Shown: positions 49,719-60,301, numbered from the stretch's first letter. The stretch is DNA of 64,000 nucleotides from Bifidobacterium saguini DSM 23967 (GCF_000741715.1 NZ_JGZN01000008.1:186001-250000); one strand, 5' to 3'. The notes: a model not told the origin generated them from the sequence alone. Made by a program: numbers and translations.

Positions 49719-50279
49719 ATGGCATCGGATTATCACGGCACCTCCGCGCCAACCAACACCATCAATCATCATGATGTTTCCGGTCGTCGTGGAGGTCATG
49801 CATCCAAGAACGGATGGTCATGGGCTTTCATCTGTGGTTTCTTCAGCATAATTGGCGCGATTCTGCTGGTGACCGCTTTGCTGGCCTTAATCAGCGAAGT
49901 ACAGCTTCGTAGAGACTGCATCGAGCCCACGGATGGCATCGTAACGCAACTTATCCTGAATCCTGCCGATGAATCCGATGATGATTCCTCGGATACTTGG
50001 ACGCCGGTGTTTCGGTATATCGTTGATGGACAGTCATACGAGCAAAAGTCCTCGATAGCATCATCTCCACCGCGATACAAGATTGGCCAGGCTGTTGCGA
50101 TATTGTATGATCCAGCTGATCCAAGCCGATATGTGGTGAAAGGCGATAATTCGGCCCTCGTATTGTATGGCTCCGCCACAATCATGTGTATAGGATTCAC
50201 AGCTGTATTGCCTGTAGCAGTGGTGATTCACAAAATCAATAATCCCAACAGCAAAGCATCACAGCAGCTGCCGTACTGA
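49719..50279 (+). CDS. DUF3592-like membrane protein
   Basis: A 186-residue protein with a membrane segment at about residues 35-60, a extracytoplasmic-type domain of about 80 residues (GIVTQLILNPADESDD, WTPVFRYIVDGQSYEQ, VAILYDPADPSRYVV) and a second membrane segment at about 145-170. The middle part fits DUF3592, seen in small membrane proteins of unknown role. The ATG at 49719 has GCAGGA ahead. Confidence 0.7.
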   Translation: MASDYHGTSAPTNTINHHDVSGRRGGHASKNGWSWAFICGFFSIIGAILLVTALLALISEVQLRRDCIEPTDGIVTQLILNPADESDDDSSDTWTPVFRYIVDGQSYEQKSSIASSPPRYKIGQAVAILYDPADPSRYVVKGDNSALVLYGSATIMCIGFTAVLPVAVVIHKINNPNSKASQQLPY

Positions 50280-50306
50280 ATAAGACAGCGCAAGATAATA
50301 AGGAAT

Positions 50307-50660
50307 TCACTGCGATTGAGAAAGACTGGTGGAAACCTGTTGTTCCACACGATCGTAAGCATTAGACAAAATCATATTGCCGGGCACGGTAGTCAATAGG
50401 AATGCCAGCACCGCTGCAATAATCGATATAATCAGACCCTTGATGATTTTGGCCACGATTTTGAAAACCACATATGCCACAACGGCACCGACTACGATGG
50501 TCACACCAGTCTGCACAGAAGACGGCAAACCGCCATACCACACCGCTATCCTATCGAGAACCGACAAATCCAAGTTCGACAAATCAACATTATTCAAATC
50601 CACACCTGCAATGGCAGTATGCAAAGCTTCAGCTACTGGCTGCATCATCTTGTTCCCCAT
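50307..50660 (-). CDS. Small membrane protein, function unknown
   Basis: A 117-residue protein. The N-terminal third is soluble, with a short repeated pattern (NNVDLSNLDLSVLD). Two hydrophobic segments follow (TIVVGAVVAYVVFKIVAKII and LIISIIAAVLAFLLTTVPG). It matches no domain I know. It is oriented tail to tail with the DUF3592-like gene and divergent from mmuM. Confidence 0.65.
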   Translation of the reverse strand: MGNKMMQPVAEALHTAIAGVDLNNVDLSNLDLSVLDRIAVWYGGLPSSVQTGVTIVVGAVVAYVVFKIVAKIIKGLIISIIAAVLAFLLTTVPGNMILSNAYDRVEQQVSTSLSQSQ

Positions 50661-50758
50661 CTGGCTATCTAACTTTTACATTCTTGGTTGTCCTATAGAT
50701 TAGCGTATGACCATAGTGATTACGCCTATGGCGCATATCCATATATGAGGAGGCAACC

Positions 50759-51727
50759 ATGCTCGGTGTCATCGGGCGAGCGCTCGCTGCGCAATCTCCG
50801 CTTATCATTGATGGCGCGATGGCCACCGAGCTGGAGCAGCGTGGTGTGGATACAACGAATGAACTATGGGCTGCAATTGCGTTGATTCAGGCCCCGCAAT
50901 CTGTGCGCGATGTGCACGAAACATATTTTGAGGCGGGTGCCAATATCGCCATCACCGACACTTATCAGGCGAACATTCCCGCGTTTGAGAAATGCGGGAT
51001 ATCTCATGAAGAAGCAGAGCATCTTATCGGCACAGCCGTATCCGTCGCATTGGAAGCGCGGGAGAGGTATCGGCAGCATCATGCCAATGCCGATGATGCA
51101 TTGGCATACTCATTTCCTAACTATGCAAGACCATTGCTAGTGGCAGGTAGCGTGGGGCCTTATGGTGCATTCTTGGCTGATGGAAGCGAATATACGGGCG
51201 ACTACCATCTTTCAGACACCGACTATCGCGATTTTCATCGCAGTCGAATGCAGATTCTCGCTGATAGCGGCGTAGATCTTTTTGCTTTTGAAACCATGCC
51301 CAATATCAGTGAGGTTCAGGCATTGATTGGGTTGTTGACTGATGAGTTCCCTGACCGTGAGGCATGGGTGTCATTCAGTCTGAGCGATTCCGGCCATTTA
51401 TGCGACGGCACCTCGCTTGAGACGGCTGTAAGCATCGCCGATGCATGCCCGCACATCTGTGCGATTGGTGTCAATTGCGTGCAACCTGAGCTGGTTACTA
51501 ACGCAATCGGCCATATATCGGCTGTTACCGCCAAACCGATTATTGTGTATCCGAATAATGGTGATGTCTACCATCCTGACACCAAGACTTGGACGCGCTG
51601 TTCGGATGCTTTATCTCTCAGCGATCTGGCTCCTCGATGGGTCGAAGCAGGAGCCTCGCTTATCGGCGGCTGTTGCCGCACCTCCCCTGCCGATATTTAC
51701 GATTTGGCTAAGGCGCTGCATCGGTAG
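50759..51727 (+). CDS. mmuM: Homocysteine S-methyltransferase MmuM
   Basis: MmuM makes methionine from homocysteine with S-methylmethionine or S-adenosylmethionine as donor. The 322-residue protein begins near IIDGAMATELEQRG and keeps the zinc ligands: Cys in IGVNCVQPE (about residue 240) and the Cys pair in GGCCRTSP (about 304-305). AGGAGG lies 6 bases ahead of the ATG. No linked permease (mmuP) is seen; the next gene is a broken MFS transporter on the other strand. Confidence 0.93.
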   Translation: MLGVIGRALAAQSPLIIDGAMATELEQRGVDTTNELWAAIALIQAPQSVRDVHETYFEAGANIAITDTYQANIPAFEKCGISHEEAEHLIGTAVSVALEARERYRQHHANADDALAYSFPNYARPLLVAGSVGPYGAFLADGSEYTGDYHLSDTDYRDFHRSRMQILADSGVDLFAFETMPNISEVQALIGLLTDEFPDREAWVSFSLSDSGHLCDGTSLETAVSIADACPHICAIGVNCVQPELVTNAIGHISAVTAKPIIVYPNNGDVYHPDTKTWTRCSDALSLSDLAPRWVEAGASLIGGCCRTSPADIYDLAKALHR

Positions 51728-51768
51728 TCGGGGTCTGCAATCTCCGATGTTATTGACCTTGCTGCAGG

Positions 51769-52927
51769 TTACTGAGCTTTCTTCCGCTCGTATAGCAGTG
51801 CAAACATCACAAGCAGCCCGACTGCGGCCAGCGTGAACGGCAGGCCTGCAAGACCAATCGTGTGATAGTTCATGCCGGATGCGTTCAATGCCATGCCACT
51901 AATCAGAGAGCCGACCGCATTGCCACCGTTGAACGCAATCTGTACGGCTGCACCGCCGATGAGCTCACCGCCGTCCTTGCCGGCTTCGGCCATCAGAAGC
52001 ATCTGCGGGCCATTGATGAAGAATAATCCGAACGCGATCCAGAACGTCAGTAGCGCGCAGGTCGCCAAATTGCCGGGCACTATGAACACCATCAATAGGC
52101 CTGCCGCGGAAATCGATTGACCGACCGCAGCGGTCACCGAATGCAGCCAGCGGTCGGCGAGATGACCGCCGGCGAGACCGCCGACCACCATGCCGAATCC
52201 GGCCAGCATCATCAGCAGTGGAATCAGCTGCGAATCATAGCCACCGGTTTTCTGCAGCCACGGGGAGACGTAGCTCCACCAGCAGAACACGCCGGAATTA
52301 CCGACGAACACGGTGCCAAGCACCAGCCAAGGGCCAGGCTTGGCAAGGAATCGGAACCGACCGGCAAGTCCGGCGTCAGGCACGGCTGCAATAAGCGGCA
52401 TCCAAGCCAACGTCAACACGATGGTGAGCCCTGCACCAAGAGCCAGAATGATGAAAGCAAGTCGCCAGTTAAGGTATTCGGCAAGCAGTGTGCCTGCTGG
52501 CACACTGAGCATATTGGCAAGGGTCTGGCCAGTGACCATCACGGATACGGCTTTACCTTCACGGCCTTTGTCGGCGAGCGCTTTGGCGATTACCGTGCCT
52601 GTGCCGAAGAACGCCCCGTGGGGCAGACCAGCGATGAATCGGGCTGACCAGCACGATGGCATTCGGCGCAGCGGCACTCAACGCATTGCCGATCAAGGCA
52701 AGCGCCATAAAGAGAATCACCAGATGTTTCGGACTGGTTTTACGGCCGAACACCAGCATGGTGACGCCAACGCACGCGCCGATGGCGTACGAGAAGATGA
52801 AGTGGCCTGCGGTCGGAATGGATACATTCATGGCGGCCGCCGTCTGCGGCAGAATGCCCATCATCACGAATTCGGCCGCACCAAGCACGAACCCTCCTGT
52901 GGCAATCGATAGCAAGCTTTGCTTCAT
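51769..52927 (-). pseudogene. Frameshifted MFS transporter (DHA1/sugar-efflux type)
   Basis: Two overlapping frames together give a full 12-segment MFS protein. The first 95 residues (MKQSLLSIATGGFVLGAAEFVMMGILPQ...NAIVLVS) lie in one frame. The rest, starting at RFIAGLPHGAFFGTGTVIAK, lies in another. The break is near 52645-52650, where loss of two bases (or gain of one) would explain the shift between VLVS and RFIAG. It could be a true mutation or a sequencing error. The family is clear: a DHA1-like drug or arabinose-efflux protein. Confidence 0.82.
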
Positions 52928-53117
52928 ATGCCTCTCCCCTATCCCCTAGCTGTTTATATCCATCGCACTGTTATTGTGCGCGCTAACAAACCGTCCCGAG
53001 TATATGCCGCAGGTTGGAATCTTCGAGACTTTTAGCCATTCAACCTCACAAGCCAGGTAATCTAAAATTGTAGGATTTTGTTGCATGACATCGGAGTCAT
53101 CTGAAGGAGAAAGAATC

Positions 53118-53954
<837 letters not shown>

Positions 53955-54179
53955 CTAGCAACATCAATATCTCGGACTTCCTCGAACCGTATCGGTTGGA
54001 TGTTGAGCCGTGTTCCATGTTTTTGTGGGGGCACGGACACTCTGTTGTTTCATGGTGGTCACGGACAATTCCATGCGATTCGACCATCGCCGGTACAACA
54101 CTGGCTTGCTGATATGTACCTTGGCAACCGCGTTAGTCGGAATAAACTCCTCGGCACTGTGTGCGCCCAGCTGCTCCCA

Positions 54180-54345
54180 TGCTGCCTTCGACACTGGTAT
54201 GAGACGGCCATCTGCACAGCAAACCGATTCCGGGATTGGAAGCGTATCTGGACAAAAAGACCACGCCTTGGATGCGTCATCAACCTTCCAAGGACACAGT
54301 ATCAATCGTCTGGTTTCAACGGTTTTGTTCAGGCTGTCCCTTTCA
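54180..54345 (-). pseudogene. GNAT acetyltransferase remnant
   Basis: The N-terminal GNAT start TVETRRLILCPWKVDDA is followed, after a frame change, by RYASNPGIGLLCRWPSHTSVE, which matches the next part of RimJ-like acetyltransferases (YASDP.IG....PHTS). The rest of the domain is missing. The surrounding stretch 53955-54440 holds no intact gene; an open minus-strand frame (53964-54416) runs through it but past this point resembles nothing I know. Confidence 0.5.
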
Positions 54346-54440
54346 CCGGACGAAAGCAATGAGCCTGAATGCCAGCACGGAACCGCAGAAACAGAATGGC
54401 CCACTCCCCTATTCAAAGAATGGGCTCTGTATATCTGTTA

Positions 54441-54755
54441 TCAATCAACGAGCTTTAGCCCTATGACGCAGGCGACCAGCCCAATGATGAGCAGAATCCG
54501 CATTAGCGAAATGGCTTCCTCTCCGCTAAGCATGCCGTAAACAGCAGTGATTGCCGCACCAACGCCAACCCATATCGCGTATGAAGTACCAATGGGGATG
54601 TGTTTCATTGCAAAGGCAAGTCCACCCATGCTGGCAACGAGGCCAATCGCAAACACCACAGTGGGAACCAGTCGGGAAAATCCCTCGGACTGGTCAAGCG
54701 CAATAGCCCACACGGATTCACAGATGCCGGAAACTATAAGAACAAACCAAGGCAT
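54441..54755 (-). CDS. SMR-family small multidrug efflux protein
   Basis: A 104-residue protein with four membrane segments and the SMR hallmarks. Membrane segment 1 holds the key Glu (SGICESVWAIALDQSEGFSRLVP), then AFAMKHIPIGTSYAIWVGVGA and a C-terminal IIGLVACVIGLKLV. SMR proteins export toxic cations or guanidinium by proton exchange. The ATG at 54755 is preferred, with GAGGAG 10 bases ahead; earlier ATGs are poorly spaced. It lies in a decayed accessory island but looks intact. Confidence 0.88.
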   Translation of the reverse strand: MPWFVLIVSGICESVWAIALDQSEGFSRLVPTVVFAIGLVASMGGLAFAMKHIPIGTSYAIWVGVGAAITAVYGMLSGEEAISLMRILLIIGLVACVIGLKLVD

Positions 54756-55009
54756 AACCGTCATACTCCTCATACATGGCAAGTCTTGTCAAACTGGGTA
54801 CTTGTCCATCGTCCGGGAGCAACGCTAGCTCTATCGATACACGATAGCAAAGCCGAAACAGAATAGATTTGCGTATATCCATGATTCATTCCACACTGCC
54901 GGCCGTGGAACCGACGACTTATGTACTGTGGCATCTTGCAAATCAGCATCCGGAAAATACCAATCGTCGAATGTGACGAGAGAAAGGTTGCTGCCATACC
55001 AAATCGGCT

Positions 55010-55615
55010 GGAGAGGCGGCGCTCAAGGAAGAACGGGGCAACAGGAAATACGATTACGAGACGAAGCTCAACACTGTGCTCGACCATGTGAATCATGGAC
55101 CGACAACGGCCGAGGTCATGGAACGTTATGGTATCGTCAGCCAAACGTGTCTGAAGCAGTGACGCCAGAACTATCGCCGCGGAGGACCGGACGCGCTGCG
55201 ACCGAAGCCCAAGGGCAGTCCGAAAAGCGCGAAGTCCAAACAGAAACCCGCGCCGCACCGCCCTAGTCCAACTAGTACAGACTGCTCGCAATGTTCGAGC
55301 AGCGGCTGCCCGAAAGAGCTGCGCCGATTCTCCACTCCCCACATGGGCTGGCAGTACCAGCCACGGCTGGTGGAGAAACAGGCTCGCGGAGCTGGACATA
55401 TACTGGCCCATGAGCCGCAAGGGCAACAGCATCGACAACGCTGCCACCGAGCAGGCTTTCGGCTATCTCAAGGACGAGTTCTACATCGGGCGCGAGTTCG
55501 GCTCCTACAAGGAGTCGAGACTGGTCTGGACGCGTACATGGTCCATTGGAACGACAAACGAAGGCAGAAACGACTCGAGGGACACACCCCGAAGGAATTA
55601 ACATGTCCCTCACAG
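55010..55615 (+). mobile_element. IS3-family (IS150-like) element remnant
   Basis: The left part encodes an OrfA-type helix-turn-helix piece (KYDYETKLNTVLDHVNHG, then ERYGIVSQTCLKQ), interrupted by TGA at about 55161-55163 where a Trp codon is expected. It continues as RRGGPDALRPKPKGSPKS. The right part, after a large deletion, encodes the end of the OrfB integrase core: SRKGNSIDNAATEQAFGYLK, then GLDAYMVHWNDKRRQKRLEG. The middle of OrfB is missing and the frame is broken. No terminal inverted repeats are clear. The element is dead. Confidence 0.75.
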
Positions 55616-55631
55616 CCAATCAGGTACCCCC

Positions 55632-55766
55632 TCATAAACCACGTCCAACTTCCGGGCTGAACTCCTCTCCATCTCGCTCCCACGGCGGCTTCTGCCTGGT
55701 GTCGGCGTTCTGCTGTCCGTCCGGAGGCTCGGGAGTGTTGTTCTGCTCGTTGGTTTCATCGGCCAT
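55632..55766 (-). CDS. Short phage-like fragment (scaffold protein N-terminus?)
   Basis: A 44-residue frame, MADETNEQNNTPEPPDGQQ then KPPWERDGEEFSPEVGRGL, with AAAGGA 6 bases ahead of its ATG. The hydrophilic, Gln/Pro-rich start and the PPWERDG..F.PE pattern resemble the beginning of actinophage capsid-scaffold proteins. It stops at the edge of the IS3 remnant, so it is probably a truncated prophage gene. It may not be expressed. Confidence 0.4.
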   Translation of the reverse strand: MADETNEQNNTPEPPDGQQNADTRQKPPWERDGEEFSPEVGRGL

Positions 55767-55810
55767 GATGGTTCCTTTCCGCCCGTCCTGCGGGCATAAG
55801 AAAACCGGGA

Positions 55811-57154
55811 TATAGGCCAAAACGTGTGTCTGTTTTGGCTTGTTTTCCTTTGTGGTAGTAGGTGTTTCTCATGTTTAAGTTGTGTTGGCGGGGAACTTGA
55901 GGTCGGCCAGAATGTGTGTCTGGAATAGGCCGTAAAGCCTTGCGGGACAACGGTTGAGTGGCTTTCGAGTTGGCATGGCAGATTGGGTGGATGAATACAC
56001 CCAGTTGCGCCGTATGCGGCGAGCCGATGAAGCGGAACGGAAGGACGAGTTCGGGACGGATCAGGTGGCGGTGCCGGAACGCTGACTGCGGTAGTTCGCG
56101 TACCCAGCCACGCGACAACAGCGCCCGTGATCTGCGGTGTGGTTTGGATTGGCTGTTCTCGAAACGGTCCCAGGCCGAGCACCGGTTGTCGGCGCGCACG
56201 CTGCGCCGCAGGTGCGAACTGATGTGGAGTCTGTGGGCTCCCGTGCCGTTGGTGGACGAGATCCATCATGTGGTGCATGTGGACGGTTTTCATCTGCATC
56301 GTGACGCGGTGGTGTTGATCGCGGTGGCCGGCGGGCATGTGATCGGCTGGCACATCGCCAGAAGCGAACGGTCGGCGGCGTGGGAGCGTCTGATGGCGCG
56401 CATCGCGCCGCCGGACGTGCTCGTATGCGATGGCGGCGGCGGTGTCCTCAAGGCCGCGAGGACGATGTGGCCGGACACGAGGATCCAGCGTTGCCTGTTC
56501 CATGTGCAGGCCAACGTCTTCGGATTGACCGGCATGAGACCACGCCTCGAGGCCGGCAGACGACTGCGCCGGATCGCCGTGGCGCTGGCGCGCGTCAGGA
56601 ACAAGGACGATGCGGCGGCGTGGCTCGTCTCCTACAACCAGTGGGAGCAGGACTTCGCTGGTTTCCTCGACGAGCAAAGCCGGTACGCGGACGGCAGCAT
56701 GAACGACACGCACCAGCGGCTCGTCAAGGCACGTCGCATGATCCGCCGCCGCATCCGCGAGGACCAGCTGTTCACGTTCCTCGACGAGGAGCCCGCGGCC
56801 GCCGGTCCGGTGCCATCCACGAACAACCTCATCGAATCATGGAACAGTCGGCTGCGTGACATGCTGCGCCATCATCGGGGATTGCGCTTGATACGACAGC
56901 TGAAAGCGATCTGCTGGTGGTGCCACCAGCACACGGAACACCACGAAACGGACGCGTGGCTGGCCGCGAACGCGATCACGGACGAACGACTCGAAGAGCT
57001 CTACAAGCACGCATGGGAGCAAAGCCCGCAAGGCCTATACGATACGTTCGGCATCCCCATGCGATACGGCACCGGCATCGACTGGAACGACTTCCACACA
57101 CGAGTCAAATGGCAGTCAAACAACTAAACCACCAGACACACAATTTGGCCTATA
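55811..57154 (+). mobile_element. IS1249-like insertion sequence
   Basis: A 1344-base element. The terminal inverted repeats TATAGGCCAAAACGTGTGTCTG (55811-55832) and the complement of 57133-57154 match at 20 of 22 bases. One transposase gene fills the inside. A second TIR-like copy (GGCCAGAATGTGTGTCTGG) lies at 55903-55921, inside the left end. I see no clear target duplication next to the outer ends. Confidence 0.78.
55991..57127 (+). CDS. IS1249-family transposase
   Basis: A 378-residue transposase. The N-terminus has a zinc-ribbon pattern (CAVCGEPMKRNG to RCRNADC). A DDE-type core follows, with HVDGFHLHRD near the first Asp, VLVCDGGGGVLKAA with the second Asp, HVQANVFGL, and NNLIESWNSRLRDMLRHH with the catalytic Glu. 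This fits the IS1249 group of actinobacterial elements. It appears intact. The frame opens with a GTG at 55958, but the ATG at 55991 gives the zinc-ribbon start. Confidence 0.85.
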   Translation: MNTPSCAVCGEPMKRNGRTSSGRIRWRCRNADCGSSRTQPRDNSARDLRCGLDWLFSKRSQAEHRLSARTLRRRCELMWSLWAPVPLVDEIHHVVHVDGFHLHRDAVVLIAVAGGHVIGWHIARSERSAAWERLMARIAPPDVLVCDGGGGVLKAARTMWPDTRIQRCLFHVQANVFGLTGMRPRLEAGRRLRRIAVALARVRNKDDAAAWLVSYNQWEQDFAGFLDEQSRYADGSMNDTHQRLVKARRMIRRRIREDQLFTFLDEEPAAAGPVPSTNNLIESWNSRLRDMLRHHRGLRLIRQLKAICWWCHQHTEHHETDAWLAANAITDERLEELYKHAWEQSPQGLYDTFGIPMRYGTGIDWNDFHTRVKWQSNN

Positions 57155-57158
57155 ACCC

Positions 57159-57189
57159 AGAAAACCCGCCATGAACTTCATGGCGGGTT
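57159..57189 (-). terminator. Terminator after the candidate immunity gene
   Basis: A perfect 12-bp stem (57163-57174 with 57178-57189, AACCCGCCATGA/TCATGGCGGGTT) followed on the minus strand by TTTTCTGGG. It lies 19 bases past the stop of the gene at 57208. Confidence 0.85.
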
Positions 57190-57207
57190 AGGTGAATAAA
57201 GTTTGCT

Positions 57208-57471
57208 TTACCTCTTCCGGTGGTTTTTCAGAAGATCAAGATACACATGGATTGCCATGTAATCCGGATCTTTCGCAAGCTCATATACTCCGTCTGGGAA
57301 TTTTGCGTATAGTCCAGGATGGGAATGAGCAATGTCCAGGGCGTCAGCGATGGCCAGATCAGGTTCTCCGGAAAGAATCATGTCACGGGCGTCTTCCTCG
57401 GTAATCTCATCGAGGCCTTTAACGATTTCGAGGCATTGTTCGGCGAGAGAAATCAATTCATCCATTGTCAT
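57208..57471 (-). CDS. Small acidic protein, candidate immunity protein for the EndoU toxin
   Basis: An 87-residue, acidic, soluble protein (MTMDELISLAEQCLEIVKGL at the start, LYAKFPDGVYELAKDPDYMA in the middle). It matches no family I recognise. Its start overlaps the stop of the EndoU toxin remnant by 14 bases. In toxin cassettes the immunity gene usually sits right after the toxin and is coupled to it, so this role is a fair inference. It has its own terminator and looks intact. Confidence 0.6.
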   Translation of the reverse strand: MTMDELISLAEQCLEIVKGLDEITEEDARDMILSGEPDLAIADALDIAHSHPGLYAKFPDGVYELAKDPDYMAIHVYLDLLKNHRKR

Positions 57472-58176
57472 GACGATCGGATTCCCTCCATTGTTTTGCC
57501 TTGCTCCGTTTGACTGCGATTTTACCCGTTGGAGTATTGCGAGTCACACCGTGGACCGCCGATTGGCATCGCCCTGTCAATGATGTATTGACATCCACGA
57601 GGTACGCCTTGACTTCAATCTGAACTCCGTCAACGGTTCCACCGAACCTGTGCAAAGCTCGATCATTGTCGGGATGCATCTCCCATTGCGGGGATTCCAT
57701 GACTTGCCGAATCGCGTCAAGAATCCTGCTCCTGTCCCATCCTTGCAGGAACTCGGTCTTGCCTAATATATTCGAACCATACAGACGGCCTCCTCGCTCC
57801 CCGTCGCCTTCCCCGTGCAGGACGTGATTGACGACCTCTTCGTTTGGGGCTGAACGTTATTCGCCAATATATCCGGACTTTGCCCTGTTGGTTTGACTTC
57901 GGGGAGCAGCCCTGCAATCCCGTTATCGAAAACAGTCTGCCGTCGTCGCTTGAGATATTCCGACGAGCTTCTGCGCTGTCGTGAGTCTCGGAACGAGCCG
58001 TTGCGGCGCTCACCTTGCCACCATGTCTGCAACAGGTTCAGCATCGCGTTCTTCCATATCGGCTGCGAACCCTTCAGATTATCCAAGTCCAACGTGGAAT
58101 CCCAGAGCCTTCGCGCCTGACTGTCGGCGGTGATCGCCAACCGCACCTGATTCCTGCGATGTCGGTCGGTGAACAC
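57458..58176 (-). pseudogene. EndoU-type polymorphic toxin, C-terminal remnant
   Basis: After a pre-toxin part (QPIWKNAMLNLLQTWWQGE, then NGIAGLLPEVKPTGQ) the frame breaks near 57850. It continues as VVNHVLHGEGDGERGGRLYG, SNILGKTEFLQGWDRSRILD and GTVDGVQIEVKAYLVD, the pattern of the bacterial EndoU ribonuclease domain. The second active-site His (usually GGH.YG) is Arg here, and GKTEFP has become GKTEFL. No delivery domain remains upstream; the CRISPR array begins about 65 bases away. The toxin is very likely dead. Confidence 0.72.
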
Positions 58177-58241
58177 GACCCCTTACTGGTCAGCGCCATC
58201 ATCAACCACCGGATTATTCCAAACCGTTCAGCACCGTCATC

Positions 58242-60301
58242 ATTTCAATCCGCACCCTCCGCAAGGAGGGTGACCGTTGACTACACGCAGGATATTCCAC
58301 CTTGCGTATTTCAATCCGCACCCTCCGTGAGGAGGGTGACTCCTGCAATTGGCCGGCCAGATTAGCCAGGCCGATATTTCAATCCGCACCCTCCGTGAGG
58401 AGGGTGACCGGAGTCTGACCGCGAACCGGCCCGCACGCACGGTATTTCAATCCGCACCCTCCGTGAGGAGGGTGACGCGTAATGCTGCGGCCTCGCCCCA
58501 GCGGAGTCCGCAATTTCAATCCGCACCCTCCGTGAGGAGGGTGACCGTGGCTTCTTCGGCAATGGTGCAGTACCCTCAGATTTCAATCCGCACCCTCCGT
58601 GAGGAGGGTGACCCGGCGGCAAGGCCGCGGAAACCGGTGACAGCACGTTATTTCAATCCGCACCCTCCGTGAGGAGGGTGACCAGACCCGCAACTGGACG
58701 CAACTGCCTGCGGCATTTCAATCCGCACCCTCCGTGAGGAGGGTGACGGTTCGGTGTGCGGTTTCCTCGGTTGGTTGGGTGACATTTCAATCCGCACCCT
58801 CCGTGAGGAGGGTGACCAGCGTCGTCTGGCCAAGCATCCACCCGACCGGCATTTCAATCCGCACCCTCCGTGAGGAGGGTGACTTGGGAACACGCCCTGC
58901 GGGTACACGATGACCGATTTCAATCCACACCCTCCGTGAGGAGGGTGACCCGGTTTCGAGGGCTTCACGCCGCTGGCGTATAGATTTCAATCCGCACCCT
59001 CCGTGAGGAGGGTGACCGCGAGGCTTCCGAGCGCGCCGGAGAGTCCGGTATTTCAATCCGCACCCTCCGTGAGGAGGGTGACAAGCAGCACTCCGGCGAT
59101 GACGAGTCCAAGGACGTATTTCAATCCGCACCCTCCGTGAGGAGGGTGACTTTCAATGCGCTGCCGATGCCGCTTGCCGCGTTGGAATTTCAATCCGCAC
59201 CCTCCGTGAGGAGGGTGACGACCGTCGGGGATGTGCGCGTACCCCTGCCAGGCGAAATTTCAATCCGCACCCTCCGTGAGGAGGGTGACCAATGCGGTTT
59301 CCACGCCGTTGGCCATTTTGGCATTTCAATCCGCACCCTCCGTGAGGAGGGTGACCGCCTTGGTGGCCTTGTCGAACGCCTCATGCATGATTTCAATCCG
59401 CACCCTCCGTGAGGAGGGTGACAACGGTTCCGCGACGATCAGGTTCTTCGCCGTGTCATTTCAATCCGCACCCTCCGTGAGGAGGGTGACCGGCTGGGGG
59501 ATCCGTTCCGCTTGCATGCGCGGGAATTTCAATCCGCACCCTCCGTGAGGAGGGTGACCCAGCGGATACGAGCCAGCTGCCCGCGCCGCTGAAATTTCAA
59601 TCCGCACCCTCCGTGAGGAGGGTGACGGCGGACGGTACGGAAACGGAGCTCACCGGCCCTATATTTCAATCCGCACCCTCCGTGAGGAGGGTGACATGCA
59701 TGGCGAGTATCCACCACGGGAATGCGAATAATTTCAATCCGCACCCTCCGTGAGGAGGGTGACCCAACATATTGGCACGTGCTAACATCTGCATCAATTT
59801 CAATCCGCACCCTCCGTGAGGAGGGTGACGCTTTTTTGCCGTTCGGGCTTTTCACGTCGATGTAATTTCAATCCGCACCCTCCGTGAGGAGGGTGACCCC
59901 GTCTGCGAGCGCGAGCAGCGCGTGCAGACTGTATTTCAATCCGCACCCTCCGTGAGGAGGGTGACTCCCAATACTCGTTCAACAGCATTATCAACCTCCG
60001 ATTTCAATCCGCACCCTCCGTGAGGAGGGTGACCCGTCTGCGAAACCGAGCAGCGCGTGCAATCGGTATTTCAATCCGCACCCTCCGTGAGGAGGGTGAC
60101 AAGCCGAGGCCGCTACGCCGGCGGTTCGATGCAATTTCAATCCGCACCCTCCGTGAGGAGGGTGACGAGGCCGGTGCGCTCCGGGGCTCGTCCCCAGATA
60201 TATTTCAATCCGCACCCTCCGTGAGGAGGGTGACCTGATTCAAAACGAATCAAACGGTTGCTTCGCGAATTTCAATCCGCACCCTCCGTGAGGAGGGTGA
60301 C
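58242..60301 (-). CRISPR. Type I-C CRISPR array, 31 repeats and 30 spacers
   Basis: The 33-base repeat is transcribed from the minus strand as GTCACCCTCC...GATTGAAAT, with a short palindrome (CCTCC...GGAGG) in it. Spacers are 32-37 bases. The first repeat by coordinate (58242-58274) has CGCAAGG instead of CGTGAGG, and the repeat at 58917-58949 has one A for G; all others are identical. The leader side is the right end, next to cas2, so 58242 is the oldest end. crRNAs would guide Cascade made by the adjacent cas genes. Confidence 0.98.

Noticed and set aside
53964..54416. 150-codon minus-strand frame as an intact gene
   Set aside because: Only its first part resembles an acetyltransferase, and the expected continuation is in another frame; it is treated as a remnant.
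54928..55266. 112-codon plus-strand frame near the IS3 remnant
   Set aside because: The IS3 OrfA sequence is in a different frame; this frame has no recognisable content.
57717..58013. 98-codon minus-strand frame within the toxin region
   Set aside because: It is out of frame with both the pre-toxin and the EndoU parts.
58240..60238. Several short frames with repeating peptide units such as SPSSRRVRIE
   Set aside because: They are translations of the CRISPR repeat, not proteins.
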